Notes under the pieces: generated by a model | The model's input: the letters and a program-made list of their open reading frames with translations, nothing else | Databases searched by the model: none | Told to the model about the DNA's origin: nothing | Made by a program: the position numbers and the translations under genes | Shown: piece after piece, positions 54,642 to 63,980 of the stretch | Numbering within the stretch: the stretch's first letter is position 1 | Layout of the letters: each line of letters opens with the position of its first letter | DNA from: Sulfurimonas sp. HSL3-1 | GTDB lineage: Bacteria > Campylobacterota > Campylobacteria > Campylobacterales > Sulfurimonadaceae | DNA length: 64,000 nucleotides | NCBI RefSeq assembly: GCF_039645995.1 | Contig: NZ_CP147920.1 | Coordinates: 1 to 64,000 of the forward strand | Direction: 5' to 3'

Positions 54642-56611
54642 CAGAAGCTGTACGTGAGTCTGCCGTAGAACTCCCGCCCCGGTTCCGGATAGCCGTCATC
54701 GTAATAGTTGAGCTTGTCCGCCATGTTTTTGACCCCCAGCGTGAGGGCGAGGGAGGCGACCGGCAGGTAGGTCACTTTCGCGTCGATCGTCTGTACGTCG
54801 CCCAGTTTCTCATAGCTGCTGTCGGCCAGCTGCCCGTAGGCGCCGCTCTGGCCGTGGAGGGTGACGAGGCCGCTCAGGTTCGGGGCGAAAAAGACGCGGG
54901 TGAAGACATTGTATTCGCGCGTCGGCACGCCGATGGGCTTGTCGGAAGAGGCGCTGCCGATTTTCAGGAAGGTGGCATTCGCCCCCGCTTCGTAAGTGTC
55001 CGCGATATAGGAGAGGGCGAGCTCGGCCCCCGAACGGTAGAAGGTGCCGATGTTCTGGTTCTGCGTGCGGTCGACGCCGTCAAAGGTGTCGTAGTAGACG
55101 GCCTGGATGTAATCCTCCGTCACCAGGTAGAAACCGGCCGCCTCCGCGATCCACGCATCGTTGAAGACGCCCTTGTAGGCGAGTTCGCTGTGGGTCGTCA
55201 TCTCCGGTTTCAGTTCGCCGTTGGGCACACCGTAGCCGAGCTTATAGGAGTAGCGCTCTTTCATCGAGGGGAAATAGGTCTTCCGGGCGGCGCTGAGACG
55301 GAGGGTCTGCTTGGGGGCGAGCTCCGCGATGAAGGCCGCCTGCGGGTTCCAGGCCGATTCGCCTTTTTTGTCGTCGATCGTCGGGTCGCTGATGTGGTCG
55401 GAGGATTTGACGTCGTAGCCGACACCCGCGACCAGGGTGAAGCGCTCCGCAAAGCGGTAGCTGTCCTCCAGGCCGAAGGAGAGGGTCGTATCTTCGAACT
55501 CCTCCCCGAGGGTGCTGACATTGGTGGTTTTGTCGATGTCGTACCCTTTATGGTGGTCATGCTTGTAGTTCGAGGAGAGTGTGAGCCGGTTACCGGCTGC
55601 ATCGACGGTGTACTCCGCCCGGAGGCCGTAGGTCGACTCCTTGTAGTTCGATTTCCAGGCGAACTTTTTGTTCATCGTCGTCAGGTTGATGTCGTCGTAG
55701 GAGTAGAGCTTGCTTTCGTACTCCGTGTAGTAGGCCGTCGCTTTGAAGAGTCCGCCGAACAGGGTGTGCTTCCCGACGGCATAGAGGCTCTGCATATCCC
55801 ATTTCGGCCAGTCCCAGTACTTTTCGCGGCCGTAGACGGGGTCGGTGACAGTCGGCTGCTGCTTGGTCGCGTGCTGGTACATGTAGCCCAGGGCGATTTC
55901 GCCGTTTTCCAGCAGGTAGCCGTATTTGGCGCTGACCTGGCGGTCGTCCGAGGCGGAGTTCAGGCGGTCGCCCTCGGGCTGGACCGGGGTCGCGTCGTAG
56001 CTTTCGGGCAGACGGGTGTGGTTGCGCTGTTTGCCCGTCGCGGAGAGCTGCAGGTAGTAGTGCGGTTCGCGGATGCCGATGTTCCCGCCGAACATGGTGC
56101 CCGCCTGGTCGCCGCTGCTGTCGAGCGTCCCCTGGGCGAAGACGCTGCCCTCGAAGGGGCGGCTCGGCTTTTTGGAGACGATATTGACGACCCCGCCCAT
56201 CGTGTTGGCACCGAAGGCCGTGGAGGAGAAGCCTTTGTAGACGTCGATCGCGCCAATGTTGGTTGTGAGGTAGCGGGTGTAGTCCATATTGCCGTCGTAG
56301 GGGACGTAGATGGGGACGCCGTCGTAAAAGACGCCGATGCGGCGCGAATCGAAGCCGCGGATCTTGATGTCCGTTTCGGCCCGGCCGCCCCGGGCGTAGA
56401 ATGCCACCCCCGTCATACGGGTGAGGGCTTCGGAGACCGTGGTGTCGTCATAGGTGTCGATCTGTTCGGCATCCACCCGGTCGTTAAAGATCTCCGAGAG
56501 CAGCGGGTCGGCGGTGACGGAGACCTGGCCGAGCTCGAAGCTCTCCGCACAGAGAAGGGCAGGCGCGAACAGCGCCGCAAGCCATAGGGAAAGACGTGGG
56601 TTTTTTGTCAT
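54641..56611 (-). CDS. TonB-dependent outer membrane receptor (second)
   Basis: The 656-residue receptor has a signal peptide (about 1-22, ending LCAE), the TonB-box-like FELGQVSVTAD, plug motifs (RMTGVAFYARGG, IKIRGFDSRRIGVFYDGVPI, ANTMGGVVNIVSKKPS) and a beta-barrel ending in LTYSF. AGGAGTATC precedes its ATG, and its start overlaps the LLM gene stop (ATGA). The downstream binding-protein gene overlaps its stop. The tight packing implies that this receptor and the anion-type binding protein handle one ligand. Confidence 0.92.
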   Translation of the reverse strand: MTKNPRLSLWLAALFAPALLCAESFELGQVSVTADPLLSEIFNDRVDAEQIDTYDDTTVSEALTRMTGVAFYARGGRAETDIKIRGFDSRRIGVFYDGVPIYVPYDGNMDYTRYLTTNIGAIDVYKGFSSTAFGANTMGGVVNIVSKKPSRPFEGSVFAQGTLDSSGDQAGTMFGGNIGIREPHYYLQLSATGKQRNHTRLPESYDATPVQPEGDRLNSASDDRQVSAKYGYLLENGEIALGYMYQHATKQQPTVTDPVYGREKYWDWPKWDMQSLYAVGKHTLFGGLFKATAYYTEYESKLYSYDDINLTTMNKKFAWKSNYKESTYGLRAEYTVDAAGNRLTLSSNYKHDHHKGYDIDKTTNVSTLGEEFEDTTLSFGLEDSYRFAERFTLVAGVGYDVKSSDHISDPTIDDKKGESAWNPQAAFIAELAPKQTLRLSAARKTYFPSMKERYSYKLGYGVPNGELKPEMTTHSELAYKGVFNDAWIAEAAGFYLVTEDYIQAVYYDTFDGVDRTQNQNIGTFYRSGAELALSYIADTYEAGANATFLKIGSASSDKPIGVPTREYNVFTRVFFAPNLSGLVTLHGQSGAYGQLADSSYEKLGDVQTIDAKVTYLPVASLALTLGVKNMADKLNYYDDGYPEPGREFYGRLTYSF

Positions 56612-57633
56612 AAAGATACTCCTGGGTTGAAATAGGGTCTGATCTCGGCATTGAAGCGTTCGAGCATGGCGATATCGGTGTCGGCATCCCGTCCCGCGGG
56701 TTTCAGGGCGAGATGGAGGTTGGGCAGTTCGCCGGCCAGGGCATCGATCCGGGCGATGCAGGTTTCGGGGCTGCCGAGAATGGCATTGTCAAAGAAGGCC
56801 TGTCCGTCGAAAAAGGCGCTCCGTTCGCGCAGCAGCGCTTCATAGTTTTCGGCGTCGAAACCGGGCTGGGGCTGCTCCCGCTGGGCGGCGCGCATGCATT
56901 TGACGAAGTGGTCGATGGCCGGTAGAGCGGCGCGCTGCGCCTCGGCGTCGCTGTCCGCGACGGCAAAGACGCGCATGACGATCATCTCCGGGTCGTGCCC
57001 GGCGATCATACGGTAGAAGTCCTGCGCCTCGACGCAGTCGCGCAGCGTCGCCCCCTGCGACATCATCAGGCCGTAGCCGTGCGTCGCGGCAAAGTGGATC
57101 GTCGCCTCGGACGCGAAGGTCGCCACGTAAAAGGGGAGCTGTTGCTGGAGGGGTCTCGGCGTCACCGTGCTGTTGTGAATCTGGAGGAAGTCGCCGTTGA
57201 AATCAACCCCCCTGCGCTGCAGGAGGAGGTCGACCGCTTCGACCGTCTCGAACATAATGCTGCGCAGCTCCTCTTTGTGCTGCAGGAAGTGGCGGGTGTC
57301 CGGGGCGAATCCCCCCTTGGCAAACCCGGCGTTGATGCGGCCGTCGCTCAGGTTGTCGAGCACGGCGATGCTTTCGGCCAGCCGGACGGGGTGGTAGAAG
57401 GGTGCCAGGAAGCCCGCGGTGCCGAGGCGGATGCGCTTCGTGCGCGCCGCGGCGTAGGCGAGCATCAGCGCCGGATCGGGAATGACGCTGAAGGCGTTGA
57501 AATGGTGTTCGCCGAACCACGCCTCGTCAAACCCGAGCCGCTCCGCCGCCTCGACGAGACGAAGCTGTTCATGCAGGCTCTGCGCCGTGTCGCCGCTGTA
57601 GTCTTCGGCGAGGCAAAATAAACCGATGTGCAT
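56608..57633 (-). CDS. LLM-class flavin-dependent oxidoreductase
   Basis: Luciferase-like TIM-barrel flavoproteins oxidise diverse substrates using FMN or coenzyme F420. The 341-residue protein begins HIGLFCLAEDYSGDTAQ and shows WFGEHHFNAFSVIPDPAL and GTAGFLAPFYHPVRLAE, the usual LLM segments. The frame is open to 58083, but the ATG at 57633 follows AGGGGA and aligns with the family. It sits between two methyltransferase-containing parts of the operon and its stop overlaps the TonB receptor start. The substrate is unknown; release or modification of an imported ligand is possible. Confidence 0.85.
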   Translation of the reverse strand: MHIGLFCLAEDYSGDTAQSLHEQLRLVEAAERLGFDEAWFGEHHFNAFSVIPDPALMLAYAAARTKRIRLGTAGFLAPFYHPVRLAESIAVLDNLSDGRINAGFAKGGFAPDTRHFLQHKEELRSIMFETVEAVDLLLQRRGVDFNGDFLQIHNSTVTPRPLQQQLPFYVATFASEATIHFAATHGYGLMMSQGATLRDCVEAQDFYRMIAGHDPEMIVMRVFAVADSDAEAQRAALPAIDHFVKCMRAAQREQPQPGFDAENYEALLRERSAFFDGQAFFDNAILGSPETCIARIDALAGELPNLHLALKPAGRDADTDIAMLERFNAEIRPYFNPGVSL

Positions 57634-57643
57634 CAGATCCCCT

Positions 57644-58285
57644 CTACTTGCAGATATGGGCCCAAAAGCCGCTCTCGTCGTTGATGATCTCGAAGGACGC
57701 GGGCTGCAGCCGTTCGAGGATCTGCGGCAGCGCATCGCGCATGGCCTTCGAGCGGTGTTTGAAACGCTCTTCCCAGTTCGGTTCGCGCTCGAGCATCGTG
57801 CTGACGATCTGTTCGCGCAGTTCCGCGCTGCCGAATCCGCCGCCCACGTAGGCCCGGCCGCCGCGGCGCAGCACGCGGAGAATTTCGCTGTAGGCCCGTT
57901 TCTGGTCGTCCCAGAAGGGCGAGGAGCCCCGGCTGATGACCAGATCGACGCTTTCCGAGGGGAGCGGGATGTCGTGGATGTCGCCCTGGAGGAAACGGCT
58001 GCGCGCCGTAATGGCCTCCGCGTCGGCGTAGCCGCGGGCAAATTCGAGCATCTTCTCGCTCTGGTCGAAGAAGGTGATTTCACATCCGCTCAGCCGCGCC
58101 ATGGCCCGTCCCAGCGCGCCCGTGCCGCAGCCGGCATCGAGACAGACGCCCCGGGTCGTCTGCGTCTGTTCAATGATCTGCGACGCGATGACCGGGTAGA
58201 TGGGGGCGAAGACCTCCCTGACGATGGCATCAAAGCCGGAAGGGTCGCCGGCGCCCTTGTGTTTTTTGGAATGGGTAGCATTCAT
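57644..58285 (-). CDS. SAM-dependent methyltransferase (type 11-like)
   Basis: The 213-residue protein has the SAM motif CLDAGCGTGALGRAMA and ITFFDQSEKMLEFARG, then LQGDIHDIPLPSESVDLVISRG, as in methyltransferase-11-type enzymes of ubiquinone and cofactor synthesis. It differs in size and sequence from the second methyltransferase of the operon. AAAGGAAAAAACC precedes the ATG, 47 bases after tonB. The LLM gene follows ten bases after the stop. The substrate is unknown. Confidence 0.85.
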   Translation of the reverse strand: MNATHSKKHKGAGDPSGFDAIVREVFAPIYPVIASQIIEQTQTTRGVCLDAGCGTGALGRAMARLSGCEITFFDQSEKMLEFARGYADAEAITARSRFLQGDIHDIPLPSESVDLVISRGSSPFWDDQKRAYSEILRVLRRGGRAYVGGGFGSAELREQIVSTMLEREPNWEERFKHRSKAMRDALPQILERLQPASFEIINDESGFWAHICK

Positions 58286-58332
58286 GGTTTTTTCCTTTAT
58301 GTCAATATAGATATAACGATCTGCGATCGCGA

Positions 58333-59052
58333 TCAGCCCCCGTGCCGGAGGTTGAAGGTGACCGGAAGGACGATGGTCAGCGCCTTTCCTTCCGGCGGCG
58401 CCTCGAAAGGTGCGGCGTTTCGGATCGTCGCCAGTGCCTGTTCGTCCAGGGTGCGGTGGCCGCTGGAACGTTGCAGCGCCAGGGCGTTGATGCTGCCGTC
58501 GCCGCGGATAATGAACCGCAGCCGCGATTCGCCTTCAAGCCGCAGCCGCCTGGCCGTCATGGGATAGCACAGACAGGCCTGGACCTTCTGGCGCACCCTT
58601 CCCAGATAGCTCTCGGCCGCCTGCTGACGCTGTGCGGACGCCGAAGGGGGCGCGGGTGCGGTGACCGGTGTTTCGGGCGCTGCCGCCGGGGTGCTCTTCG
58701 GCGTTTCGGGTGGAGCCGGCAGCGGATTTTCGGCCGTTTCCCGAAGGGGTTCAGGCGCCGGTGTGCTCAGCGGTTTCGGTGCCGGCTTCGGCGTCGGTTT
58801 GGACACCGGTTTCGGTTTGGGGGACACTTTCGGCGGCAGCGGCTTTTTTATTGGCGGTGCCGGGGGCTTCGGTGCCGGGGCGACGGGTTTGGGGGCCTCG
58901 GGCCGGGGGGTACTGATATCGACCACGGCGATCTTCACGGTTTCGCGGCCGGCGGGTTTGGGGGGATCGGTCTGTATCAGCGCCCCCGCGATCGCCGCGT
59001 GAATCGTGGTGGTCACGGTCAATGCCGTGACGAAACGGTACTGCGCTCTCAT
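58333..59052 (-). CDS. tonB: TonB energy-transducing protein
   Basis: TonB spans the periplasm and transmits the ExbB-ExbD-driven force to outer-membrane receptors. The 239-residue protein has an N-terminal membrane anchor ([19 protein letters not shown]), a long Pro/Lys-rich periplasmic segment (about 45-150, with repeated KPKP and PAPKP), and the C-terminal TonB domain (YPMTARRLRLEGESRLRF, SSGHRTLDEQAL). The frame extends upstream, but ATG 59052 gives the proper anchor and overlaps the exbD stop by four bases. It is dedicated to this operon. Confidence 0.93.
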   Translation of the reverse strand: MRAQYRFVTALTVTTTIHAAIAGALIQTDPPKPAGRETVKIAVVDISTPRPEAPKPVAPAPKPPAPPIKKPLPPKVSPKPKPVSKPTPKPAPKPLSTPAPEPLRETAENPLPAPPETPKSTPAAAPETPVTAPAPPSASAQRQQAAESYLGRVRQKVQACLCYPMTARRLRLEGESRLRFIIRGDGSINALALQRSSGHRTLDEQALATIRNAAPFEAPPEGKALTIVLPVTFNLRHGG

Positions 59053-59468
59053 CGGGTCTGCTCCTGCTGGGTTTGGATGGCGAATTTGCTCACCTCGGCA
59101 CTTTTGCACCAGTCGATCGCCTTGACGACGAACGCGAAGGGGGTCTGTGCATCGCTGCGCACGATGACCCCCACGGCACGCTGGGTGGCGTTGAGCTCCT
59201 GCAGCCGCGTGCGCAGCTGCGTTTCGCTCACCTCCGCATCGTTGAGGTGGTAGCGGCCGTTCTCTTCGATTGTGATCACCGTCGGCTTTTTGGGCTCTTT
59301 CTGCCCCGCCTGCGCCGAACTTTTGGGAAGGGTGACCGGGATCTTCCCCTGGGCGACGAAGGTCGCCGTCGCCATGAAGATGATCAGGATGACGAGCACG
59401 ATGTCCACGAAGGGGGTCATGTTGATCTCGCTGATCTCCTGATTTTCCTCCATCGCCGACGCGCTCAT
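59049..59468 (-). CDS. exbD: Biopolymer transport protein ExbD
   Basis: ExbD forms the ion-conducting TonB motor with ExbB. The 139-residue protein has one membrane helix with the conserved aspartate in [16 protein letters not shown] and a periplasmic domain ([24 protein letters not shown]). Its start overlaps the ExbB stop (ATGA) and its stop overlaps the tonB start, so the three are translated as a unit. Confidence 0.94.
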   Translation of the reverse strand: MSASAMEENQEISEINMTPFVDIVLVILIIFMATATFVAQGKIPVTLPKSSAQAGQKEPKKPTVITIEENGRYHLNDAEVSETQLRTRLQELNATQRAVGVIVRSDAQTPFAFVVKAIDWCKSAEVSKFAIQTQQEQTR

Positions 59469-59902
59469 GCCCCCGACTCCCGTTTGAGCAGGACCGTTTT
59501 GATGCGGCGCACGAAGTAGTTGTAGGCCATGACGCTGGGAATCGCCACAAAGAGCCCCGTTGCCGTCGCGACAAGCGCCTCGGAGATCCCGCCCATCACG
59601 GCGTTGACCCCGAAGGAGGCATCCGCGCCCAGGGTGTGAAAGGCGTTGATGACCCCGAGCACCGTGCCGAAAAGGCCGATGAATGGGGCGTTGTTGCCGA
59701 AGGTGGCCAGAATGCCCAGCCGCTTTTCAAGTTTGAGGCGCAGCTGCGCCTCGGGGTAGGCGGAGGCGTCGGCTTCAAGGGTGCGGAAGGCGAGGAGCCG
59801 CTCGGCGATGACGAAGAGCGAGACGCTGCTCATCGCGAGCAGCACCCACAGCACGGGGTCGATCCCGATCACGGCGATGCCGAGCAGTTTGTTAGTAAGC
59901 AT
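59465..59902 (-). CDS. exbB: Biopolymer transport protein ExbB (MotA/TolQ family)
   Basis: The 145-residue short form has three membrane helices and the conserved family segment [20 protein letters not shown] followed by [19 protein letters not shown]. The upstream part of the frame lacks family similarity; the ATG at 59902, with AAGGAGAC seven bases before it, fits the N-terminus [11 protein letters not shown]. It overlaps the second binding-protein gene by 11 bases. It forms the proton channel with exbD. Confidence 0.93.
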   Translation of the reverse strand: MLTNKLLGIAVIGIDPVLWVLLAMSSVSLFVIAERLLAFRTLEADASAYPEAQLRLKLEKRLGILATFGNNAPFIGLFGTVLGVINAFHTLGADASFGVNAVMGGISEALVATATGLFVAIPSVMAYNYFVRRIKTVLLKRESGA

Positions 59903-60902
59903 GGTCTGTCTCCTTGTAGTGGGGGAAGAAGATCGCCTCGAAGCGGGCCTGTTCATCCTCCTTGAGCAGCCCCGGGTAGAACTGCTGCATCAGCCAGCGA
60001 ATGCCCATCAGCCGCATGAAGGAAGGGGGGCGGGTGATGTAGTTGTAGGGGTGCGCCGGCACCAGGAGCAGCCGCCCCGTTTTGACCGCCCGGAGGCTGC
60101 GCCAGAGGGGGTCCGTTTGGGCATGGGCGACGAACTGCGGCTCCATCGCCACGATGACGTCGGGGTCGGCGCGCATGATGCTCTCCATGCTCACCTTCTC
60201 CATGCCGAAGTTGGAGCTCATCGTGCATACGAGGGCGTTCTGCGCGCCGGCGAAATCGAAGGGGCGTATGTGGAACGACCCCGGGCACTCCGTCGAGAGA
60301 CCGTCGAGGCCTTCGGCGAAGTAGTAGCGCACTTTTTTCGCGGCGGAGAGCTGTGTGCGGTACTGCTCCAGCAGCCCCAGGCTCTCTTTGGTGTAGCGTA
60401 TGAGCGTCTGCGCGCGTGTCGTGTCGCCCGAGAGCGCCCCGAAGAGCCGGAACTGCCCGATGAGGTCGCTCAGGGTATTGTTGCGGACCATCAGGACGGG
60501 GATGCCGAGCTTTTCAAGCTTTGCGAGGATGCGGTCGGCACCGGTCATATCCCCCCACATGAGGATGACGTCGGGTTTGACCTGCAGCAGCAGCTCCATG
60601 TTGGGCGTCTGTCCCTGCCCGAAGAAGCCGCCCACGACCGGCCGCTGGGCAGCCGCCCCGGCATAGGGCTTCTGCGCGTCGGTGAAGGGGAAGTTGAGGG
60701 CGGCGACGAGCCGGGGGTCGAAGGCCAGCAGGCTCATGGTGAGGGGCGGATGCGTCGAGTAGATGGCGCGCACCGTCTCCGGCACCTCCACCGAGCGGTT
60801 GAAATCGTCCGTGACCACCCGGCCCCAGAGGGAGATGCAGGCTGCCAGCATCAGGAGCGTCAGTCGGCTGAGAAGGGCGGAAGGGTTAGAGACGGTTTTC
60901 AT
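59892..60902 (-). CDS. COG0614-type periplasmic metal-chelate binding protein (copy 2)
   Basis: The 336-residue precursor has a signal peptide (about 1-27) and the FecB/BtuF-type binding-protein fold. The middle has [25 protein letters not shown] and the family motif [19 protein letters not shown]. It is a diverged paralogue of the gene just upstream (60886-61926), which shares EGLDGLSTE and RPPSFMRL. It overlaps that gene by 17 bases. Such proteins bind iron-siderophores, B12 or molybdate chelates. No ABC permease or ATPase is beside it. Confidence 0.85.
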   Translation of the reverse strand: MKTVSNPSALLSRLTLLMLAACISLWGRVVTDDFNRSVEVPETVRAIYSTHPPLTMSLLAFDPRLVAALNFPFTDAQKPYAGAAAQRPVVGGFFGQGQTPNMELLLQVKPDVILMWGDMTGADRILAKLEKLGIPVLMVRNNTLSDLIGQFRLFGALSGDTTRAQTLIRYTKESLGLLEQYRTQLSAAKKVRYYFAEGLDGLSTECPGSFHIRPFDFAGAQNALVCTMSSNFGMEKVSMESIMRADPDVIVAMEPQFVAHAQTDPLWRSLRAVKTGRLLLVPAHPYNYITRPPSFMRLMGIRWLMQQFYPGLLKEDEQARFEAIFFPHYKETDHAY

Positions 60903-61926
60903 GGAGCGCTCCGTTGAGAATGGTCGTCAGCTGATCGTGTGTCAGGGAGACGTTGAGGAAGAGGCGGTAAAAGGCGCGGGTCGTCTCGCGGACGTCTTCG
61001 CCGTACTGTCCCGGGTAGAGGGTCGCCATCACCCACTGCAGGCCGAGCAGCCGCATGAACGAGGGGGGACGGTCGAACCAGTTGAAGGGGAGACGGGGGA
61101 TGAGGTAGACCTGCCCTTTCTGCACCGCGCGGAGGTGCTGCCACGAGGGATGGGTACCGATGCGCTCAAAAAAGGTCTGCTCCTGCACGAGGATGACGTC
61201 GGGGTCATATTGCAGCAGGGTCTCCATGGAGAGTTTCTCCAGCCCCTTGTGGTTGGAGGTGTGGCAGCGGTGGACATTGACGTCGCCGGCGAGCTTGAGC
61301 AGCTGCACGTGGATGGCATCGTCACATTCGGTGGAGAGGCCGTCCAGGCCCTCCGCGTAGTACACGCGCGGGCGTTGCGATTGGGGGATGTCAGCCAGGG
61401 TCTGCTCGGCCCGTGCGAAAACGTTCTCGCTGTAGCGCGCCAGGGCTTCGCCCCGTTCGGGGAGGCCGAGGGCATGGCCCAGGAAACGGAAGATGGCCGC
61501 ATAGTCGGTCAACGCTTCGTCCTTGGCGTAGACGGCGGGCGTGTTGAGGATGCGCAGGCGCTCGGCCTCCTTCTGCGTAAACGCGTCGCGGTGCGACCAC
61601 ATAAGCAGCAGGTCGGGCTGCTGCGCGAGCAGGATCTCCAGGTTTGCGGACTGGCCCGGGCCGAAGACCCGACCGAGGACGGGGAGGGTCCGCATCCGTG
61701 GGTCGAGGTAGGGGTAGGCGCGTTCGTCGATCGTGAAGATCCAGCCTGCCAGCAGCGCGGGGTCCATGGCATAGAGCGCATACGAACCGTACGGCGAGGG
61801 GGCATAGACCTTTTGGGGCGCGGCGGGCACGACGACGTTGCGCCCGAGCATATCGGTGATCTCCCGTCCGCCAAGCAGGGTGCCCAGCAGCAGTGACATC
61901 AGGAGTAGCGGCGTGGTGAAGCGCAT
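60886..61926 (-). CDS. COG0614-type periplasmic metal-chelate binding protein (copy 1)
   Basis: The 346-residue precursor has a signal peptide (about 1-19, ending LLGG), then REITDMLGRNVVVPAAPQKV, the typical start of the FecB/BtuF/MolA-type family. It contains LGRVFGPGQSANLEILLAQQPDLL and [18 protein letters not shown]. Upstream codons of the long frame are discarded: AGGAGG precedes the ATG at 61926, and it overlaps the receptor stop. It binds an unidentified metal chelate in the periplasm. Confidence 0.87.
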   Translation of the reverse strand: MRFTTPLLLMSLLLGTLLGGREITDMLGRNVVVPAAPQKVYAPSPYGSYALYAMDPALLAGWIFTIDERAYPYLDPRMRTLPVLGRVFGPGQSANLEILLAQQPDLLLMWSHRDAFTQKEAERLRILNTPAVYAKDEALTDYAAIFRFLGHALGLPERGEALARYSENVFARAEQTLADIPQSQRPRVYYAEGLDGLSTECDDAIHVQLLKLAGDVNVHRCHTSNHKGLEKLSMETLLQYDPDVILVQEQTFFERIGTHPSWQHLRAVQKGQVYLIPRLPFNWFDRPPSFMRLLGLQWVMATLYPGQYGEDVRETTRAFYRLFLNVSLTHDQLTTILNGALHENRL

Positions 61927-61934
61927 GGTTCCTC

Positions 61935-63980
61935 CTAAAAAGCGAAGGCGATTTCGGCCCCGAGGGTCCGTCCGCGGTCGTAGTAGTAGCCGGTGACGTA
62001 GCGGGTCGCGTAGTGGTCGTCGGTCAGGTTGCGGCCGTAGAGCTTGGCGGTGGCGGTGGTGTTGCCGAAAACGAAGTCGCGGGCGATGTTGGCGTCGATG
62101 CGCGTATAGTCCCCCAGGTCCAGGCCGGTCATCGTGCCTTTCGGGCTGCGCGAGCTGGAGTAGCCGTCGACGCGTTTGGCCGAGATGTTGAAACGGTAGG
62201 CCTCGTAGCTGTGGCTCAGCAGGGCGCTGAAGGTGTTGCGCGGCATCGTGGCGCCGAGGCTCTCCGTGGTCACGCCTTCGGACGTCGTCGAATTCTCGAT
62301 GATATGGGTCCATGCGAAGCGGTAGCTCGTCGTCTTGCCGATGCGCCCTTTGAGGAGAAATTCGACCCCTTTGCGGTGGGAATCCTGCTCGGTGTAGTAG
62401 TAGTACTCGTTGCCGTCGCTGTCGGTGTAGGTATTGCCCGTCGCGGTTTTTTCATTGTCGATAGCGACATCGAAATAGGTGAGCGCCGGGACGAAGGCGC
62501 GGGCGATGCCCGCCTCGAAACCGATCTCCCAGCGCTGCTGCCGTTCGCCGTGCAGCGTCGCGTTGTTTTCGGTCATCAGGTCGAAATCCCCGGAGGTCCC
62601 TTCATTGCCGTAGAAGTAGCGCGCGCTCAGGCGGTAGCCGTCGGCGACGCTGACAAGCATGCCCGCCGTAAAGACGTTGGCGGGGGGAAGGTCCGTATTT
62701 TTATTGGCATCCGGCGTCGCCAGTGCTTCGCTTTTGGCCGCCGTGGCGTGGTTGATGTGCTTGACGTCGTAGCGGTAGCCGGCGTCGAGGCAGAGCATCC
62801 CGTCGAATAGGGAGTGTTCGGCGGCGACGGAGTAGCCGTTCACCGTCGTGTTGTAGCTGTTGTAGGCCTTGGAGAGGTTGGGACCGAACCCTTTGCTCTG
62901 GGTCGACTGTCCGCCGAGATGCACGGTGGTGTCACCGAAGCGGGCGTTGTGCCGGAGGCTCAGGGTCTGGGTCTTCTCCTCGTAGTGACGCTGCGACGCC
63001 ACGGCGCTGTTGAAATATTCGTTGTGCTCCTCCTGGTCGTACGCGATCGTCGCCGCGGAGAAGAGCGTGATCTGGTTCTCGTTCCAGAGGACATTGCCGT
63101 CCAGGGAGAAGATGCGGGTCTGGACAGGGTCATAGTACCATTTCGCGCTGTCGGTCGTGCCGTCGACGGTGACGCCGCGCTGCATCTCGAAGCGGCCGCT
63201 ATCGATGTAGCCCATCATATTCAGGGAAAGTTTCCCGAGGGTGAGGCCGCCGTTGACCATTCCCGACACGGCCCTGCTGCCGTCGAACCACGAATCTTTG
63301 CTCGGGCGGTCGTGGCGGGAGGCCATCATCCCGACATAGCTGTTGTAGGGAGCGCCCTCGTCCAGCCGTGTTCCGACATAGATGTCCTGCCCGTTCGCCG
63401 CGGGCTGCGCGACGGCCTGTTCGTAGTAGGCGTGGAGCAGCCCTTCGGTGGTTTTCGGCCGTTTGGTGCGGATGACGATAAACCCGATATTGAGGCCCGA
63501 GCCGCTGTTCGAGGCGCCGATGCCGATGGACGGCGCCAGGGAGAGGGCCGTCGACGAGCGGACGATCTCGATCGATTCGATCGCGTTGACGGGGAGCTGC
63601 TGCAGCATCCGGTCACTGCTGGAGGGGAGAATGGCCCCGTCGACGATGTAGGTGATGCTGCCGCCGCCGCGCATGTTGACAAAGAAGGGGTGGCGGCGTC
63701 CCTGGTAGGTGAGGTCCAGTCCCGTCGCCATGTTCAGGAGTTCGAGGACGTTCTTGGCCTTGTAGGCTTCGATCTCCTTCTCATCCATCACCTCCGTGCC
63801 GAAGGCGGCGGATTTGGCGACGCGGTAGGGGTTGGTCGGACTGTCGATCTGCGTATCGTCGCGTTCGGCGGATTGGGAATAGGCCGATTCGGTCGCGGTG
63901 ACGGGGGCCAGATAGGTATCGTCGGCCGTGGCGGCGTGCTGCAGGAGGAGAAGTCCTGTGATGGCAAGGTTTTTTTTCAT
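61935..63980 (-). CDS. TonB-dependent outer membrane receptor (first of operon)
   Basis: The 681-residue receptor has a signal peptide (about 1-19, ending ATAD), TYLAPVTATESAYS as TonB-box region, plug motifs (LLNMATGLDLTYQGR, MRGGGSITYIVDGAIL, IESIEIVRSS, GSGLNIGFIVI) and a barrel ending in AEIAFAF. AAGGAAAACC precedes the ATG at 63980. It is the first gene visible of the operon; the promoter lies beyond base 63980, partly outside the window. The ligand is unknown. Confidence 0.9.
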   Translation of the reverse strand: MKKNLAITGLLLLQHAATADDTYLAPVTATESAYSQSAERDDTQIDSPTNPYRVAKSAAFGTEVMDEKEIEAYKAKNVLELLNMATGLDLTYQGRRHPFFVNMRGGGSITYIVDGAILPSSSDRMLQQLPVNAIESIEIVRSSTALSLAPSIGIGASNSGSGLNIGFIVIRTKRPKTTEGLLHAYYEQAVAQPAANGQDIYVGTRLDEGAPYNSYVGMMASRHDRPSKDSWFDGSRAVSGMVNGGLTLGKLSLNMMGYIDSGRFEMQRGVTVDGTTDSAKWYYDPVQTRIFSLDGNVLWNENQITLFSAATIAYDQEEHNEYFNSAVASQRHYEEKTQTLSLRHNARFGDTTVHLGGQSTQSKGFGPNLSKAYNSYNTTVNGYSVAAEHSLFDGMLCLDAGYRYDVKHINHATAAKSEALATPDANKNTDLPPANVFTAGMLVSVADGYRLSARYFYGNEGTSGDFDLMTENNATLHGERQQRWEIGFEAGIARAFVPALTYFDVAIDNEKTATGNTYTDSDGNEYYYYTEQDSHRKGVEFLLKGRIGKTTSYRFAWTHIIENSTTSEGVTTESLGATMPRNTFSALLSHSYEAYRFNISAKRVDGYSSSRSPKGTMTGLDLGDYTRIDANIARDFVFGNTTATAKLYGRNLTDDHYATRYVTGYYYDRGRTLGAEIAFAF

